DNA of 64,000 bases from Sipunculus nudus (GCA_026874595.1 CM049321.1:7254979-7318978), one strand, 5' to 3'. Counted from the stretch's first letter, positions 1 to 12,640 are shown. The notes: generated by a model from the sequence alone, not told the origin. Numbers and translations: made by a program.

Positions 1-547
1 ATACGAATACTGAGAATACCTGTATTCGAATACAATGAATACAAATACTGAATACGAATACCCCATGTCTGCATGACTCAGCTGCGAAATTAATACCCCA
101 ATAGACAATTTTTAATAAGCAATACTAAATACCAAAGCTAAAACACTGATGGACATTGCTCATTAATTCACCTCAATATTACTGAACCTATTGACTTCAT
201 TTCTGTCGATTCAATACAAATCACGCGATATTCCTTTTAATTAAAATTCAAATTCAAATTTGACCACAGATTTGTCTCCATTAAAATATCTGAGCGCCAA
301 TAAATAAAGAAATTAGTGACTTTGAGGTTATATGTTATACAATACTATTTTATGGTGACCTTATGTGTAAAAGTTTACAGACACACAAGGTCGGAGTCGT
401 AAACGTCACAGTTGTTCTGGTACTGAACCCGGACAAACAGTCATGCAATATCCAAGTCACGCACTTTGTTGGGTGGGGAACTTGGTTCCGCTTGATTCAC
501 CATAATAACTATTATTCTCTATCCATTTTCACTTTTACATCAGGACA

Positions 548-554
548 TATAAAA
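548..554 (+). promoter_or_regulatory. TATA-like box upstream of the phospholipase A2-like gene
   Basis: TATAAAA lies 63 bp upstream of the ATG at 611. A TATA box normally sits about 30 bp before the start site, so transcription would begin near 578 and the 5' leader would be about 30 nt. No transcript evidence is available. In DNA this AT-rich the match could be chance, but its position relative to a signal-peptide exon with a good donor makes it plausible. Confidence 0.4.
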
Positions 555-610
555 CCATATCAGCAGTTATTGACGAGTCTGAGAGGTCTTCTCTCTCACG
601 TCTCTGAACA

Positions 611-656
611 ATGAACGGCACAAAGATTTCCATCTTGATCGGGCTCTCGCTGACAG
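611..656 (+). CDS. Exon 1 (signal peptide) of a secreted phospholipase A2-like gene
   Basis: The ATG opens MNGTKISILIGLSLTG: one basic residue, then a hydrophobic run (ISILIGLSL), as in the start of a secretory signal peptide. The exon ends at a strong donor (ACAG|GTAAGT) in phase 1. The next coding exon found downstream, at 6352, accepts phase 1 and continues in frame, so the two are joined here across a 5.7-kb intron. A TATA-like box lies 63 bp upstream. The exon is only 15 codons long, so its call rests on the donor, the phase match and the signal-like composition, not on homology. Confidence 0.6.
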
Positions 657-2186
657 GTAAGTCAAGTATGTCAGTGCAATGTTATAAGATCTAAAAAATA
701 ATCAAAATACATAAATATATAGAAATAATGCAAATACATAAAATACCGATCTTCTCGGATTGGCTTCTGACCAAACTAAAAATGCTCAGGTATCCTGACT
801 CGTGAAACCTGCTTGAAGTTTAGATTTTAAAAGATAAGTTGGGAAAATAATCGTAAACTCACTTTGAGACACGCAAAAAGGAATTTTTATAGATTTTAAT
901 ACGACTGGAATTTTACCTGTCTATTATTTGGTATTATTTGGTTATTAAAGTATTATTTTCAAGAAGGCCGAATACCAATTCTTGATCATGCGACCGGCAA
1001 TGTGCGAGTTTACAAAAGCCGTGTTAGCAAGTTCCGTTTAGCATAATTTTAACTATTATTATAAGGTGTGAGACATTCCTGATTACAGGGTTAGTGCCAT
1101 AACAGACGTTAAAATACCCGCTATGGATGACCTTAAAAGTTGATGCAAAAAAAAAACAAGATTTAAATTTAATTAGATAATAATCATGCGACTAGAAGGG
1201 GGCTCACACTGTTTTTTTCAATGTTGCTCCCGGTATTTACACGATTGTTCCCGATTTGTCGGTTTCACATTCATCCTTCGCCAGAGGTCGCTTCTACTTA
1301 AAACTAACCTACTTGTTCCAACTGTCACATTTCAAAATAAAAAGTTATAACATTTTAAGAAATCACCTTCTGTTTACATTTCGCATGGACATGCTTACAA
1401 ACTTTTATTTATACTTTGAAGTCCTTACCACAAAACAATGTTTTTTTTTATATTTTGCCTTGAAACAGTTCTTATCCAACATGTCCAAAATAAAATTCTT
1501 CCCTACATTTATGTCTGCATCGCTGGTGTATTCAGAAGCCGCGGTGCATCGATTTCAAAGCGTTTTATATTCATTAAAAAAGAATTGATTTTCAAGGTCA
1601 AACTTTATTCTTAACTCTGTATATTTTCATGTAAAACAAAAGAATTTCTTGCTTTCTAGACGAACGGTATTATTGTTCCTTATTTTTTTCAACAGTTTCG
1701 CTAAAGTTTAACAATAAGTATAATTTGCGTTGACCACAGAGAAGTATTAGGGTCTGCGCCTGATGTTCACAAAACGTTATTTCAAAATTGCTCGGCTTTG
1801 CTATTTGTTGTGTTTTATAGGATTTATGTGACGTGTCTTAATAATGTATCCTATTTCATCGCAAAACTTTCCTCCTGTTTCTAGCGCTGGCAGTGGCGCC
1901 AAACTGTACTAATAGTGCCACATTTATATTTACAAAGCATGCGGCTGTCGAGACGTCTGTTTACTCTGTTAAAGGGCCCTGTGAGTAGCAACAACAGACA
2001 TCGGTCTGAATTCCCTACACTGAAATCATATGCATGTTGTGAGATTTGCAATATTCCAAGATATTACAAGCTGAAAGTTGTAATAATAAGGAGGATTTAG
2101 CATGAAAATGTATTAAGACTTACTTGACTCCAGGAATGAGTAACAGTACGCTCATGCAATATTCATATCATGATCCTGTGCCAGTT

Positions 2187-2209
2187 TTAAGGGGCCCAAT
2201 CACCTATAA
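2187..2209. repeat. Isolated terminus of MITE family C
   Basis: TTAAGGGGCCCAATCACCT matches the inverted terminus of the elements at 30994, 39615 and 44391. No matching second end was seen within the next 600 bp, so this is either a solo remnant or an element decayed beyond recognition by eye. Confidence 0.35.
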
Positions 2210-3386
2210 AGCATGTTCAATTAACACGAAAAATATATCTTTGCCTTTAAAATAAGTTTTACCTGCCAAAACTTTGCCCTGAAACCACAGGTGTTAACAT
2301 AAACACAGCGTGTGGGCCTCTGTGCATCAGTGAGCCACAATGTCTGCCAATCATGAGATCCCCTAACTGACTTGGCCCCAAAAATGATTTACATATTCAC
2401 GCTGGTTGAAACTTCGTGTGTTGCAGTTCACAATCGGACCTTCGGTCACGTGACATTGTTATGGTAAACACACAAACTTGGACTGTGTTTACAAACACGT
2501 AGAGCCATAACAAGGTGTTAAACATCCGTATGCAAGGCAGTGACACTGTGTGCTGGGATGGTTTTGCTGGGAAACTTTTGTATAAAGCGAATCTGAACTG
2601 ATTATGTGAGAGAAAAGGGCATAATAATATTCCTGATTATGTCCTTTGAATCTTATTATGCAATTTACTTTATCATTTATTTATGATTACATATAAAGTT
2701 TCAGACTTTACTTCTTATGAAAGAATATATCAGTTAATCCACAAATAATTGCTTTATCTTGGATCCTTTCTCTTCATTATCTTGGTTCCAATCTAAAAAA
2801 AAGGCTCTGATATCATTATATCCATGAACAGTATTACCGACTCCTCCAAAACAATTAATCATCCTACGCTGCTCTAAATGTTTTTATTTAAATTATAATA
2901 TTTCCAATTGGTTGAAGATTTTTAAAATTAAATACAAAAGATCCGTAACACATGACAATGTTTTATTCAATACACATTACTGAATCTCTTTCCTCTAGAG
3001 CTGTCTTTTACGGTCAGTGCATAACCATTAATTTAAACAAACCAATATTGTGTTGTCTGTATAAAAAATCTAGCCGTTCTCATCAAAATAATTCATCACA
3101 ATATTGGTCCCCATGTCTCCTTAATGAGAGGATTTGTGTTTAAAAAATATCACGGTGTGCCGGAGAATGTTATATCCGCTCCTTTGTAGATGTACCAAAA
3201 ATTAACATTGTTGATCTTTACATTTTTCCTGCATTTTGTTGTGTTCGCAAATGAATTTAAAATGATTTTAAACCGGGCCTAAGAAAAGATATTTATCAAC
3301 GGCAGAAAAACAAACAGGATGATTTAATGAAGCAAATACTGTGTTTACGTGTGCGTTTCCATTGGTATTTGCAAACTTATTTTTTC

Positions 3387-3535
3387 CGGCACTGGATTCT
3401 AACTGACGGCACTGGACCCCCAACTGGCGGCACTGGTCCCCGACTGATGGCACTGATCCCAAGCTGACGGCTCTGGAACCAACAGGCGGCATTGGTACCC
3501 GACTGGCGGCAATGTTCCTCAACTGACGGCTGACT
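3387..3535. repeat. Minisatellite, about 21-bp unit, about 7 copies
   Basis: Units begin CGGCACTGG and end near AACTGG or GACTGA (for example CGGCACTGGACCCCCAACTGG). Spacing stays near 19-21 bp over about seven copies. The array is GC-rich within AT-rich surroundings. It is open on the minus strand in two frames, so two overlapping short ORFs there (3268-3522 and 3377-3613) are artefacts of the repeat. Confidence 0.75.
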
Positions 3536-4302
3536 GACTTTTGGACAAAGAAGACCGAATGACCACTCTGTGTATGAGACCCTGTTCCATACCTTTCTAC
3601 CCTGACAGCTCATCCATATAAATAAGTCTCACACAATTTCTTGGACCGCTTTGCTTCTCAAGTTCATCTATATTGGTGAGCAGCCTGAAAACTAAATAAG
3701 CTGGGAACAATACTACTGCTGCGATGGCATAACTCTACAGGGGACACCGGGTGACCCCTATTGAATTCTCTAATTGTCTCATGACACAATGATCCTGTCC
3801 GGCGAACAAACTCTCCGTTCAATTAATACAAAGATACAACTAAAAACCCAAGAATAAAAAAGCATAATTAATCAAAATAGGGCAAACATGCCCGCAAAAA
3901 TGCCCGCATGACACGATCCACTTCGTGACACAGGCCAAGGCTCGTGGGACCCATAACAAAGCTACTGACGTGTTTTCATACATCGTTACTGTAATGCGTG
4001 TAACTTGAACTTCCTCGTTTAAACCATGTGCACGAACATTCAGGAAAAGTCTGCATGATTCCCCTTAATTGATGTCGATTTTGGCCACAAGCACGTCGCG
4101 CTGTCTGCTGGCATCTCCTTATTATACCTAGGCATCTATCTTCTTTTTTTGAATATCATATTTTCTTATATATTTAACTCCCCAATTTATAATGAATGCA
4201 CCAGACAACCTTTTAGGTTAAGATTCAGATTTATTATGTATCAACATCAGGACAAGCAAACATACGCTATTGCCATTGTATTACCGTATAAGATACATTA
4301 TT

Positions 4303-4596
4303 GCCTCCGCCAGGAGAGAATGCGTTCATTCACGTTCGTTTGGATATTTGTGTGGTTACATGTGTGTGTGTCTATTTGTAGCCAAATAACTCAAGCAGTC
4401 CTGAGAGGAATCTCATGGAATTTTAAGGGCATTTCGAGAATGGACCAATTAAGAATCTATTAGATTTTGGTGTGGATCAAGGCACATATCCGGGTTCAGG
4501 AACGTCATTAAGGAATATGCACAAATGTTCAGTTACTTATGCACGAAGGGACCTTAGAATATAACTAGTATAAGTGATTGCAAACATGGCGTAGGC
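4303..4596 (+). mobile_element. CCTCCGCC-type inverted-repeat element, copy 1
   Basis: The left end GCCTCCGCCAGGAG and the right end CATGGCGTAGGC are imperfect inverted complements. The interior shares blocks with the element at 42417-42679: a GTGTGTGT tract, AATCTCATG, TTTTGGTGTGGATC, CCTTAGAATAT and ATAAGTGA. About 294 bp long with no coding capacity, it is a MITE-like non-autonomous element. The right terminus has one changed base compared with the intact GGCGGAGG of the second copy. Confidence 0.65.
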
Positions 4597-5130
4597 TTGT
4601 ATTCCTTGGAATGCCGATAAAGTGTTAATTAGAGCATTTTTATCAGATATGTAATATTAATTTATCTCCGGATTTGATATGCACGGTATGACACATATAA
4701 GGTATATTAATGTTAACATTCAATGTCCTTTGATTCTCATAGAATCATTCCTTAGAAATTATTTCCTAACTGGAAGAATAACACATCTATTAAAATATGC
4801 ATTATTTGGCGGTCCTTAATGTGGGGTACTCCGCATTCCTTGTTTTCATTCACTTATTGGCCAATATCCCGATGTTCATTTGTGAATATGTACCCTAAAA
4901 GTGTTTGCATTCATCCATTTTGACTGACCTATATTCGTATTTTCATATGTGCATGTGTGACTACACATTATTGAATCTTCCTCGACATCCATCCAGGATC
5001 CGTATCATGAGCCAGACCCAAACCATAATCCAGTAACCCGAGCATGCCATGATTCATGCGGTCAGAAATTCAACAAACATGGAAAGGGATTTACAAAGTA
5101 GCTTTAAACAGAAATTGTTCGCCCACATGA

Positions 5131-5850
5131 TAGGTGTTGTTAGAATGCATGCTAAAATGTTACCGACTGGTCTGGTATATCTTTCGTTCTGGCAAGGTAG
5201 CTACGCGTTTTTATGGTAGGTGTTGTTAGAATGCATGCTCAAATGTTACCGACTGGTCTGGTTTAAGCCAAATGACAGCGTACATGTAGACCATGAGGAA
5301 TTGTTAAAATGACGAAAATATTTGTGTCTTCATCAAGGTTTACAGTGCAGTCCTCGATACAAGATGTAAAGACACTCTGACGGTAGTCCGCTGGTACTAG
5401 ACTCTACAATGTCAGATGGCCGAAATCGCGCTAGGCCAATGCCGTTTTGGCCCATCCCAGTAACGAATACACTGACTGGCCAAGAATAATAGAAGAATGT
5501 CGAGCTATTTCTTAGAACTGTTGTTAAGTGTTCTAAGTAAGGGAAACATAACCGAATAAAAATATTGCCATACCAGCAGCTTTTATTATTGATTAATGCC
5601 TTTTTATTCTCACGACTTGCGCTTCTTTAAAATTAATGACCCGGCAGATGACCCGTAAATACGCCACATGCGCACACATGTAACAGACCAATAATGACAC
5701 ATATTTGCACATTTTACAAACTTGAGTGTTTATTTTCGAACTTTACTTTTTTTCTCTGTGGCCCTACATCAAGAAATCCATCCTATTGTAAAAACCTTGC
5801 TGGGTGACATAAATATCTTTCGTTCTGGCAAGGTAGCTACGCGTTTTTAT
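5131..5850. repeat. Patchwork duplication: 86-bp tandem plus a displaced 38-bp exact copy
   Basis: TAGGTGTTGTTAGAATGCAT recurs at 5131 and 5217 (offset 86), with the following 20 bp also nearly identical. The second part of the unit, 38 bp starting ATATCTTTCGTTCTGGCAAG at 5177-5214, appears again without difference at 5813-5850. The exact identity points to a recent event. Confidence 0.8.
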
Positions 5851-6351
5851 CATTGTCTAATTACATTCTGATTAAAGCCCTTCTTAAAATGACAATTACT
5901 GAACTTTATGTACAGGAAACGCATCTAACGGTCCAGATCGAACGAAGACTGCCTAATTTAGCACTTTTCTTGAAAATGTTTACTTTCACCTAATGAAAAG
6001 GCAGCTGTGAACAAAGATTTAATAATAGAAGGCTTTTTCATGGCACTAAACTTATCTTGACCATATATATAGTTTTGTATTAATGACACTGTTAAGTAAT
6101 TCTACGTGATTAAAACTTGGCTAACTTTGGTTGACAGCTTCAGCATATCTTCATTTTCTATCTGTTTGACTGAAAATATATATATATTTTTTTTTGTCTA
6201 TTTGAAATGTTTGGCAAAAGAATATGCGCGGAGTTTGAGCCACTGAGTTGGTGAACCATAACAATATGATAATATCCCGGAATCTGATGATAAAGAATGT
6301 CTGCGGAGGTTTGCGGTCTCTAAGTGCTTTTTAGTTTCCATTTATTTACAG

Positions 6352-6511
6352 TGTACCTGCATTCAACTGAGGGTGAATCGAGACAAAAACGCAGCCTGTG
6401 GAACCTCTATCAGCTTCTGAAAAAAGAGCCCAATGTCCTGAGGGGACTTCACGGTCACGGTAATTACTGCGGCTGGGGCGGAAGCGGAACTCCCGTGGAC
6501 GCCGTTGATAG
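6352..6511 (+). CDS. Exon 2 of a secreted phospholipase A2-like gene: propeptide, N-terminal helix and calcium loop
   Basis: Entered in phase 1 after TTATTTACAG, the exon encodes a short propeptide ending in RQKR, a furin-type processing site. Next comes a helix-like SLWNLYQLLKKEP, then GNYCGWGGSGTPVDAVDR. That last segment is the calcium-binding loop of secreted phospholipase A2 (family pattern YCGxGGxGxPxDxxDR), the enzymes that hydrolyse the sn-2 ester of phospholipids. The exon ends in phase 2 after GATAG|GTAAAC, at the point where related genes commonly place an intron before the CCxxHD helix. Compared with group I/II enzymes (YGCYCG), the first loop cysteine is Asn here and the segment before the loop is shortened. 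The catalytic His-Asp exon was not found downstream by eye, so the gene is incomplete as seen. Confidence 0.85.
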
Positions 6512-7526
6512 GTAAACATGTTTGACGGACCTGTTCCAAAGACCTTTGGATGATAATAAAAGTTGCAAATGTTGGAGTTCCTGGGAAAGTTTTTTTCTAT
6601 CGTGTGTTTAACATGTGATGAAAGGCGGTAAACAATTAAGACAACTTTACGGCACACCTAACATGGTAGTCTTTGCATGGCAAATGCGGTTCATTTTCAG
6701 GTTTATTTTAACTTTATTCCTATCATTATCGACTGCTTTATTAATCGAGTAATACATTTAACTCATTCGCCACCGATGTCGTCACCCGTCAAGCATTATA
6801 CCATTCTCAACACAGATCTCAAGATCAAAGATCTCAAGGATAGATCTCATGCATACACTCACGCACAAAGCAGGCTTTTACGCCGAAAGCAAGCTATTTC
6901 ACCTGAGGATTATAAATATATTTTATATCCTGACAACATATGTTTTTTCGATTCGTTGAAGATGTATATGAATATGCAATGTGATCATCCAGTGATAACT
7001 GTTATGGCCAGCACAGCATTACGCAACAACATCTTACTTGATTGGAAAATAATCGATTATCAAGTATAGTAAGCCCATGGCCAAGGGATCGAGGGTCACA
7101 TGTTGTTCACAGTTATGACAATTTAACTCGGTCGGTTCATTCTGGTTAAGCACGCTTAAATCCATCATAATCGGCAGGGTCTATTCGGGTGACACGGAGC
7201 CTTTCCCTGAGTTGGGGATTGCCATACTGTGTGCATTAATAGTCGCAGGGCGTATGATTCACTTCCACAGAACTTGCCCCTGCGTGGAGGTTGCAATTTA
7301 AAGAGAAAAACACATACGACTTTCAATCCCACCCAACATTAAGAAAAAAGGGTCAACACTGCCATTTTTATTTTCCGATCATCCACCTGCCATAAATAAT
7401 GTATGTGCCATCAAATATTTTAGCCAGAAAATTTCTGCCAGTTCACTGCTGAAGCATTTTTGAATATGTGGATATAGATGCGGATATTGGGATGGCTGTG
7501 GATTATGGATAGGATTACTGATATAC
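6512..7526. other. Non-coding stretch after PLA2 exon 2
   Basis: A search for an exon starting with paired Cys codons followed by His-Asp, with a phase-2 acceptor, found none. A 130-codon open frame at 6677-7069 has no recognisable motif and is of a length expected by chance in this much AT-rich DNA. Nothing else stands out. Confidence 0.4.
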
Positions 7527-8118
7527 TGTACTTAACTGTACTTCACTATACTTCATTATACTATATTATACTATACTACACTATACTATACTGTACTATA
7601 CTATAGACCTACTAAACTGTACTACAATGTATACTGTGCTATATTAAACTATACTTTACGATACTATATTATACTACACTATACTAAACTATACTACACT
7701 GTATACTGTGCCATATTAATATATACTATACTATACTATACTATACTATACTATACTATACTATAGTATACTATACTATACTAAACTAAACTATACTACA
7801 CTGTATACTGTGCCATATTAATATATACTATACTATACTATACTATACTATACTATACTATACTATACTACACTACACTATACTATACTATACTATACTA
7901 ACCTATACTATACTATACTATTCTATACTATACTATACTATACTATACTATACTATACTATACTATACTATACTATACTATACTACACTATACTATACTA
8001 AACTATACTACACTGTATACTGTGCTATATTAAACTATATAATACGATACTATAAGATACTGTAAGATACTATACTATACTATACTATACTATACTATAT
8101 ACTGTATTATACTATATC
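7527..8118. repeat. (TATAC)n pentanucleotide satellite, about 590 bp
   Basis: The block is built mainly of TATAC/ACTAT units, with degenerate edges (TGTAC, TTCAC) and a purer core. A longer motif around ACTACACTGTATACTGTG recurs at about 7640, 7695, 7797 and 8010, so parts were duplicated as larger blocks over the 5-bp repeat. Confidence 0.95.
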
Positions 8119-8573
8119 AGTAAGTTGATAAATTACTTTAACAAATTAAATAAATATTTCTGGTTAAAGCGCACTTTGATGAACTGAAATAACTATATAA
8201 ATAAATAGTTCAGGTGCCGCTAGGGCAACTATATAAAACTATTAAAAATATTTCAGTTGTTGTCAACAACACGACAGGTGTTACGATCGTAAAGGTTGGT
8301 GTCTGAGCTTCAAGTGGTTGAGCTATAGGTACAGGTGTTCCGGAAGCAACTGTACCTGTCTGGGTAAGTCACTGTGGTCAGACTCTCATGTATACACAGA
8401 TACATCCATCTGTATCTTTGCCTGCGTATAGACTCTCTATAGTCTATAATGTGCCTGCAGTAGGCCCTGTTTCGAAGAAAAGTTAATTCTTCAAATAAAA
8501 CACTCGTGCGTTTTTGATGTTAAAGACATAATTAAATACACACACACCCATACACACATGCCTTTCACCTTAT

Positions 8574-9380
8574 AGCCTGTATCTCACTTGGCTGCGATGG
8601 CTTGCGACTAGTTGGAGACACAACAACTATGAGAAAATACTGGAATTAGCGAAAATTTTCACTTGCAATCACACTGAATTGTACTTACGACACGTTTACG
8701 ACATCGAACCAGTGTTGCACCAATGTCTTAAGCTGGAGTTCGTATACTAAGTACCTGTCGCGCGAATGTTGTGCGATGTTCTCAAGACATGCGCACAACA
8801 TTTGTAAAATATTCGCACGACATACGCATAAAACAATTGCGATTTTGCTACACTTGCGAGACCATTCAACAGATTCTCATTTTTATCTCCAATCATTCGC
8901 AATGTAGTTGCATAGGTCAAAGATTACTCGCAAAACTGTCTCGCAGTTCTCGCAGCTCCTAACTTGCGGAAACTGTTTTGGGAATAGTTTGCGACAGGTT
9001 CGAGACGGGTTCAAGACACCATTGACTATTTTGAAAGAAATTTATGTCGTGCGAATTTTTTTAACATATTCAAAGTTTCTGCGATAAGGAAGAGACAGTT
9101 TGCGAATCACGTGAGGAAATTGAGAACCTCCGCGAAAGGTCCAAGACTCTCTTGCGAAACCCGGTCTGTGTGATCGAAACTTTTGCAATTTTGCGATTAA
9201 TCCGCTGTTGCGAACACTAGTAACCCGCGTTTTACTGACTTTCGCGACACGCCTGTGTCATACACAGCAGACAGGAATATTTTCAAAAGTGGTAAATGCA
9301 TTAATTGTTTCATTTTACGTCTCGACGGATCTTCATGTTCAGTTTTTCCCGTAGTCCGAATCTGCCTTATATGCCATTAC

Positions 9381-9425
<45 letters not shown>

Positions 9426-11142
9426 TGCATATTTAATTACATTAATTACATTAATCCTCTTCTCCAAACAAGACTGATATGCGAAAATGCTTCAGTACAT
9501 TGTTTGAATGTGCATCTTTTTATTATTATAATCATAATAATACATTTTCACATATCCATATGTTCTGATTGGTGAGCATTCGGTAAAATCTTAAATATAC
9601 TGACAGGAATATTTCCAATTTATTTATATCATATGATTGTTTTAATATAATAAAATCTTATTTATAAAAATGAAGTGTAAGAATTAACTTTCAAAATTGG
9701 CATTAATGTGAACCTGTATAGATTCATGTCATACAAATTTGATAATTTACTAAGTTAAGTAATTTTCTGATTTTACACAAATGTAAACCTATTCGAAGTT
9801 TATTTATAGACATGTCTGCCATAGATATGCCATAGACATGCAACCTTTGACAAGTGCGAAAGTTAAACTTGATTTGTTACCTCACCATTCTTGTCTTTTG
9901 ATCTTAATGGGTTTTTTTTTTTAGTTTTTGTGAATTTCTCTGTAGAATCAAAAAGTCAATGGAACATTTTAATTTTGTACTATTACTGTCATTTATATAT
10001 ACAAATTCTCCAATAAATCATGCAGAGAAACACCGATAGAACCGATAGCATGGGTGCAAACATAAGAGATAATTAATCAGCTAATTCATCTCACGGAATT
10101 CTGTTAATATACAATGTAATAATGTAAATGATATATAATTTATGTTTGATACATATTATTTCATGAACCTATATACATTTTATATATATATATCTTTATT
10201 CTGGAAATGAAGGCCTCAGGCCCATATATCCAACATATATACATACAAAATACATAATACATAATACATGGTCACGTGAAAAAAAAACAATAAATGATAA
10301 GAATAAATAATTAATAAATAAACAATTAAATGAATACAGTTTTCAAAAATACACAGTTATCATTAATAAAATATTAAAAGAAATAACATTTTTATATACA
10401 TATATACATTTATTGACGTCATTGAAATGGAAACTCAGTTCTGAGACGTCAGATTAATAAATTTTCATTTAAAATTTGAAAAATTTATTTCAAAGCAGTA
10501 AATATTTGATATTTTTTCATAAAATATGCATTTTTTACTTACTTTATAATCTCTATTTAGACATTCAAAATTTTGCATGCACAAAAGATGCCGATTTTTT
10601 AAGAGAAGGACCACATACCTGATAAAAAAGGGTTTAGCCATATTGATTATAATATATAATGTTATATATGTTATGAACATTTAATGAAATAGAAACATAT
10701 AGTGTGCAAAAACATATTTATATATTTATTTTTTACTTTATAGTATAATTATATTTAAAATATTTAATAAATAAACATTCTAAAATGCATATATATAAAT
10801 ATTAAGTTTTATATATACACAAGGGATTAATTTAAAAGAGGATACTGTTATTAACTATTTAGGCTTGTGCTGGCATTAAAACATGAAGCATTTACCTGTC
10901 TCGGTTCTATTCCGTGCATGCATGAACAGGGCCAAAAGAGACTGCTAGGGCCGCTGCGAGAGGTTTTTGAAATTCGCAAATTTACGAGAGCCTGTGCCTT
11001 ATAATGAGTTTGCGTAAGTTTTGATCACATCCAAAATCAGTCTGCGAGAGGTTTGCGAAAGGTTTTTGCTCGCAATTACCCTTGCGAGACCTTCATCACA
11101 TCGGCCGTTCGCAATTTGTTGCAGCCGAGTGAGATACAGGCT
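8574..11142. mobile_element. Candidate DNA transposon with CpG-containing TTGCGA-rich ends, 2.57 kb
   Basis: The left end AGCCTGTATCTCACTTGGCT and the right end AGCCGAGTGAGATACAGGCT are inverted complements with one mismatch, 2.57 kb apart. The DNA just inside both ends is dense in TTGCGA, TCGCAA and GCGAGAC words (about 8590-9250 and 10930-11115) that are rare elsewhere in the window. A TTA trinucleotide abuts each end (8570-8572 and 11142-11144) and could be a target duplication, as used by PIF/Harbinger elements. The middle is AT-rich with a (TA)n tract and no transposase, so it is a non-autonomous or internally replaced element. The superfamily is uncertain. Confidence 0.6.
9384..9420. 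repeat. (TA)n microsatellite
   Basis: An uninterrupted AT dinucleotide run of about 36 bp within the middle of the 8.6-11.1 kb element. Confidence 0.9.
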
Positions 11143-11954
11143 TAACTGTAACATGTACACCTTAACAGAACTTCATTAAGCATTAAGCTTAACTGGGACC
11201 AGCACATATTGACAGGACAAATCTCCGCATATATGGAAAGGCAGCTTAACCGAAATAAATGTACATAATCACGCACACACGCACCTAACAACACCGAACA
11301 GACACAAATCGGCACAACTCCCTGGAGGGCACCGCGCAGTGTTCATGACACAGGTAATGTATTGATGTATTTCATGATTTTTATTCACACGATATCATAT
11401 ACACGATAAGTTATGTATTCTTTCTCTTTGTTCAGATCGTTCCTGGAGTTGCCGCGGTAAAGCTTGCTCGTGTGACCTGGTCTTTGCCAAGTGTGTCAGA
11501 AAACACAGATACCTCTTGCGAGGATAAACTTAACTATCGCCGTGTCCACCAGAGGGCACCAGTGAGACTGTGGCTTGATGTCGTAAAGCAGTTGACAATT
11601 ACATCTTAGTAATTTTGACTTCGCATCACGGGGCATTTGTAAATATGATTGACAACACATACATAGCAACTGACAAGGCAAGTTTTCGAATTTTACAATA
11701 TCAGGGAAAAATCGACAATAGACATTACTGGACATGAATCGCTAATTGACAAATCAGATAAAAATTCTTAAATGGTGAGTGACAAAATAAACTTTTTGAA
11801 AAAAAGAGAGTTTTCTTAAATATGTATTTCAAGTGAATTTAACTGTGCGTAGTGCCCAGTCCAAGTCTGTAAAAGTCTATTATATAATTCGATCATATAC
11901 ACATGGCGAGAAAAGGTTTACTGCACCCAACCAATCAAGGACCCGGATCCACAA
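11143..11954. other. No gene recognised
   Basis: AT-rich intergenic DNA. Only short ORFs without motifs are present (for example 79 codons on the minus strand at 11496-11735). Confidence 0.4.
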
Positions 11955-12351
11955 ACCGTGTCCGTTTAATTGATTAAATCGATGCTTGGTCGTTTTCCTT
12001 CAAAATCGATTAAATCAATTGTATGTATGCATAATCGATTTAAAACAATTATGTATGCACATGAAAATAATCTAATGCTGTCAGAGATATACGGACACAA
12101 AGTAAGTACCCACATGAATACGGAACCTCGCACAGCCAACAATCGTCCGATGGCAAGTCGACCTTGGGTGTTGGTGGATTGATGGTTTCATTATGAATAC
12201 CGATGTACACGTACATTTACTGGGGTCATTATTTTAGATACTAGTATACACCAGATTTTAAGGTAATATAGAAAATACATAAAAAATTGATCATCGACCG
12301 TTTTATTTTTTATTCATTGATTATGATTTTAAATCCAAATCCTACCACTAG
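11955..12351 (+). repeat. Repeat A, copy 1 (uninterrupted)
   Basis: About 400 bp matching 58627-58972 plus 60477-60547. Shared blocks include a left cluster of ATCGATTAAATCAAT-like words, then CAAAATCGATTAAATCAATTG, AGATATACGGACACAAAGTA, AGCCAACAATC, TTCATTATGA, AAGGTAATATAGAAA and, at the right end, GATTATGATTTTAAA then CCTACCAC. Here the sequence runs straight through the point where the second copy carries 1.5 kb of foreign DNA. It has no coding capacity. Confidence 0.75.
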
Positions 12352-12585
12352 TAATTTCCCTAATAAGCGAGTCTGGCCAATATTCATACATTGTTGAATG
12401 AATAGGCGAACATTTATATAAGCAACTACGCTATTTTGTTTATATAAATATGTTAACACTAACGGACCCCGTTCAGACATATATAGACACATTTAAATTG
12501 GCTCACTCTATAGATCGCATAATTAGAATAGTAAAGATGCTGTTATATATTATTACCAATTAATTATAAACCCAATAAATAATTG

Positions 12586-12588
<3 letters not shown>

Positions 12589-12638
<50 letters not shown>
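12589..12638. repeat. (TA)n microsatellite
   Basis: A run of AT dinucleotides of about 50 bp, 240 bp after repeat A copy 1. Confidence 0.95.

Positions 12639-12640
<2 letters not shown>

Larger units (their letters stand above)
657..6351 (+). other. Intron 1 of the phospholipase A2-like gene
   Basis: This 5.7-kb span runs from GTAAGT to a pyrimidine-rich TTTATTTACAG acceptor. It holds no convincing additional exon. Its recognisable contents are a lone MITE terminus near 2187, a 21-bp minisatellite near 3387-3535, a CCTCCGCC-type inverted-repeat element at 4303-4596 and a patchwork duplication at 5131-5850. The rest is AT-rich sequence without recognisable features. Confidence 0.5.

Noticed and set aside
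3268-3613. Two overlapping minus-strand repeat proteins
   Set aside because: They follow a 21-bp minisatellite that is open in two frames; no homology or splice context.
6677-7069. 130-codon frame after PLA2 exon 2 as the missing exon
   Set aside because: It has no CCxxHD or other phospholipase motif, no phase-2 acceptor at a suitable place, and a length compatible with chance.
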